A stretch of 64,000 nucleotides of DNA from Protoeuglena noctilucae (lineage: Eukaryota > Chlorophyta > Pedinophyceae > Marsupiomonadales > Marsupiomonadaceae), in assembly GCA_958009085.1 (NCBI GenBank), contig OY253686.1, positions 827,868-891,867 on the forward strand. The letters are read 5' to 3'. Positions 63,745 to 64,000 of the stretch are shown piece after piece. The notes beneath the pieces were generated by a model that made no database searches, had not been told where the DNA came from, and was given only the letters and a program-made list of their open reading frames with translations. The translations under genes and the position numbers were made by a program. Numbering within the stretch: the first letter of the stretch is position 1; every line of letters begins with the position of its first letter.

Positions 63745-64000
63745 GGTTAGGGTAGGGTTAGGGTAGGGTTAGGGTTTAGGGTTAGTTTTATTTTTAGGTT
63801 AGGTAGGGTTAGGGTAGGGTTAGGGTTAGGGTTAGGGTTAGGGTTAGGGTTAGGGTTAGGGTTAGGGTTAGGGTTAGGGTTAGGGTTAGGGTTAGGGTTA
63901 GGGTTAGGGTTAGGGTTAGGGTTAGGGTTAGGGTTAGGGTTAGGGTTAGGGTTAGGGTTAGGGTTAGGGTTAGGGTTAGGGTTAGGGTTAGGGTTAGGGT
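63745..64000 (+). repeat. Telomere, (TTAGGG)n
   Basis: Imperfect repeats (TAGGG, TTTAGGG and a T-rich interruption at about 63783-63796) pass into about 30 perfect TTAGGG units to the window end. The G-rich strand points outward, so this is a true right chromosome end. Confidence 0.97.

Overview
This is the right-hand end of a nuclear chromosome from a photosynthetic eukaryote, most likely a unicellular green alga. The last ~250 bases are TTAGGG telomere repeats, with the G-rich strand running towards the end. The sequence is GC-rich and packed with intron-rich genes whose introns are mostly about 60-250 nt. Plastid-type genes support the green-lineage call: a lumenal PsbP-domain protein with a twin-arginine signal, an HP30-type Tim17/SAM protein, a TIC62-like Rossmann protein and AP2/ERF domains. 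A UPF0193 gene hints at a flagellate ancestry, and a selenocysteine tRNA implies selenoproteins. The species cannot be named from the sequence alone.

I modelled 23 protein genes and one tRNA by joining reading frames at splice sites and checking that phases agree. From left to right: a 3'-truncated SNAPC3/SNAP50 gene (-); a small Cys/His protein (+); a SAND-domain protein (+); a very large NACHT-WD40 STAND NTPase (+); HP30-like (-); UPF0193 (+); NOL12/Rrp17 (-); LETM1 (+); tRNA-Sec (-); LSM1 (+); TIM44 (-); a gene broken by a 200-N gap (+); catalase (+); a membrane RING protein (+); a triple-AP2 protein (-); a class-I release factor (+); a PsbP-domain protein (-); a cytochrome P450 (+); malonyl-CoA decarboxylase (-); an orphan coiled-coil protein (+); mitoribosomal bS16 (-); a ZnT9-like CDF transporter (+); an atypical SDR (+); a TPR-like protein (-); then a short subtelomere and the telomere. 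Most genes lie in alternating divergent and convergent pairs with 100-900 bp between them. There are no operons. Several products are mitochondrial by family (LETM1, TIM44, bS16m, ZnT9), but I see no proof that they are co-regulated.

Three things stand out. First, the NACHT-WD40 protein begins with a myristoylation/palmitoylation-type N-terminus and carries a helical region resembling MLKL/HeLo four-helix bundles, so it looks like an algal NLR-like receptor. Second, about 22 of about 120 modelled introns use GC-AG splice sites, far above the usual ~1%. Third, at least nine genes carry short tandem duplications of exon edges together with their splice sites, placed inside the adjoining intron or just downstream. 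This suggests continuing intron growth or gain by tandem duplication.
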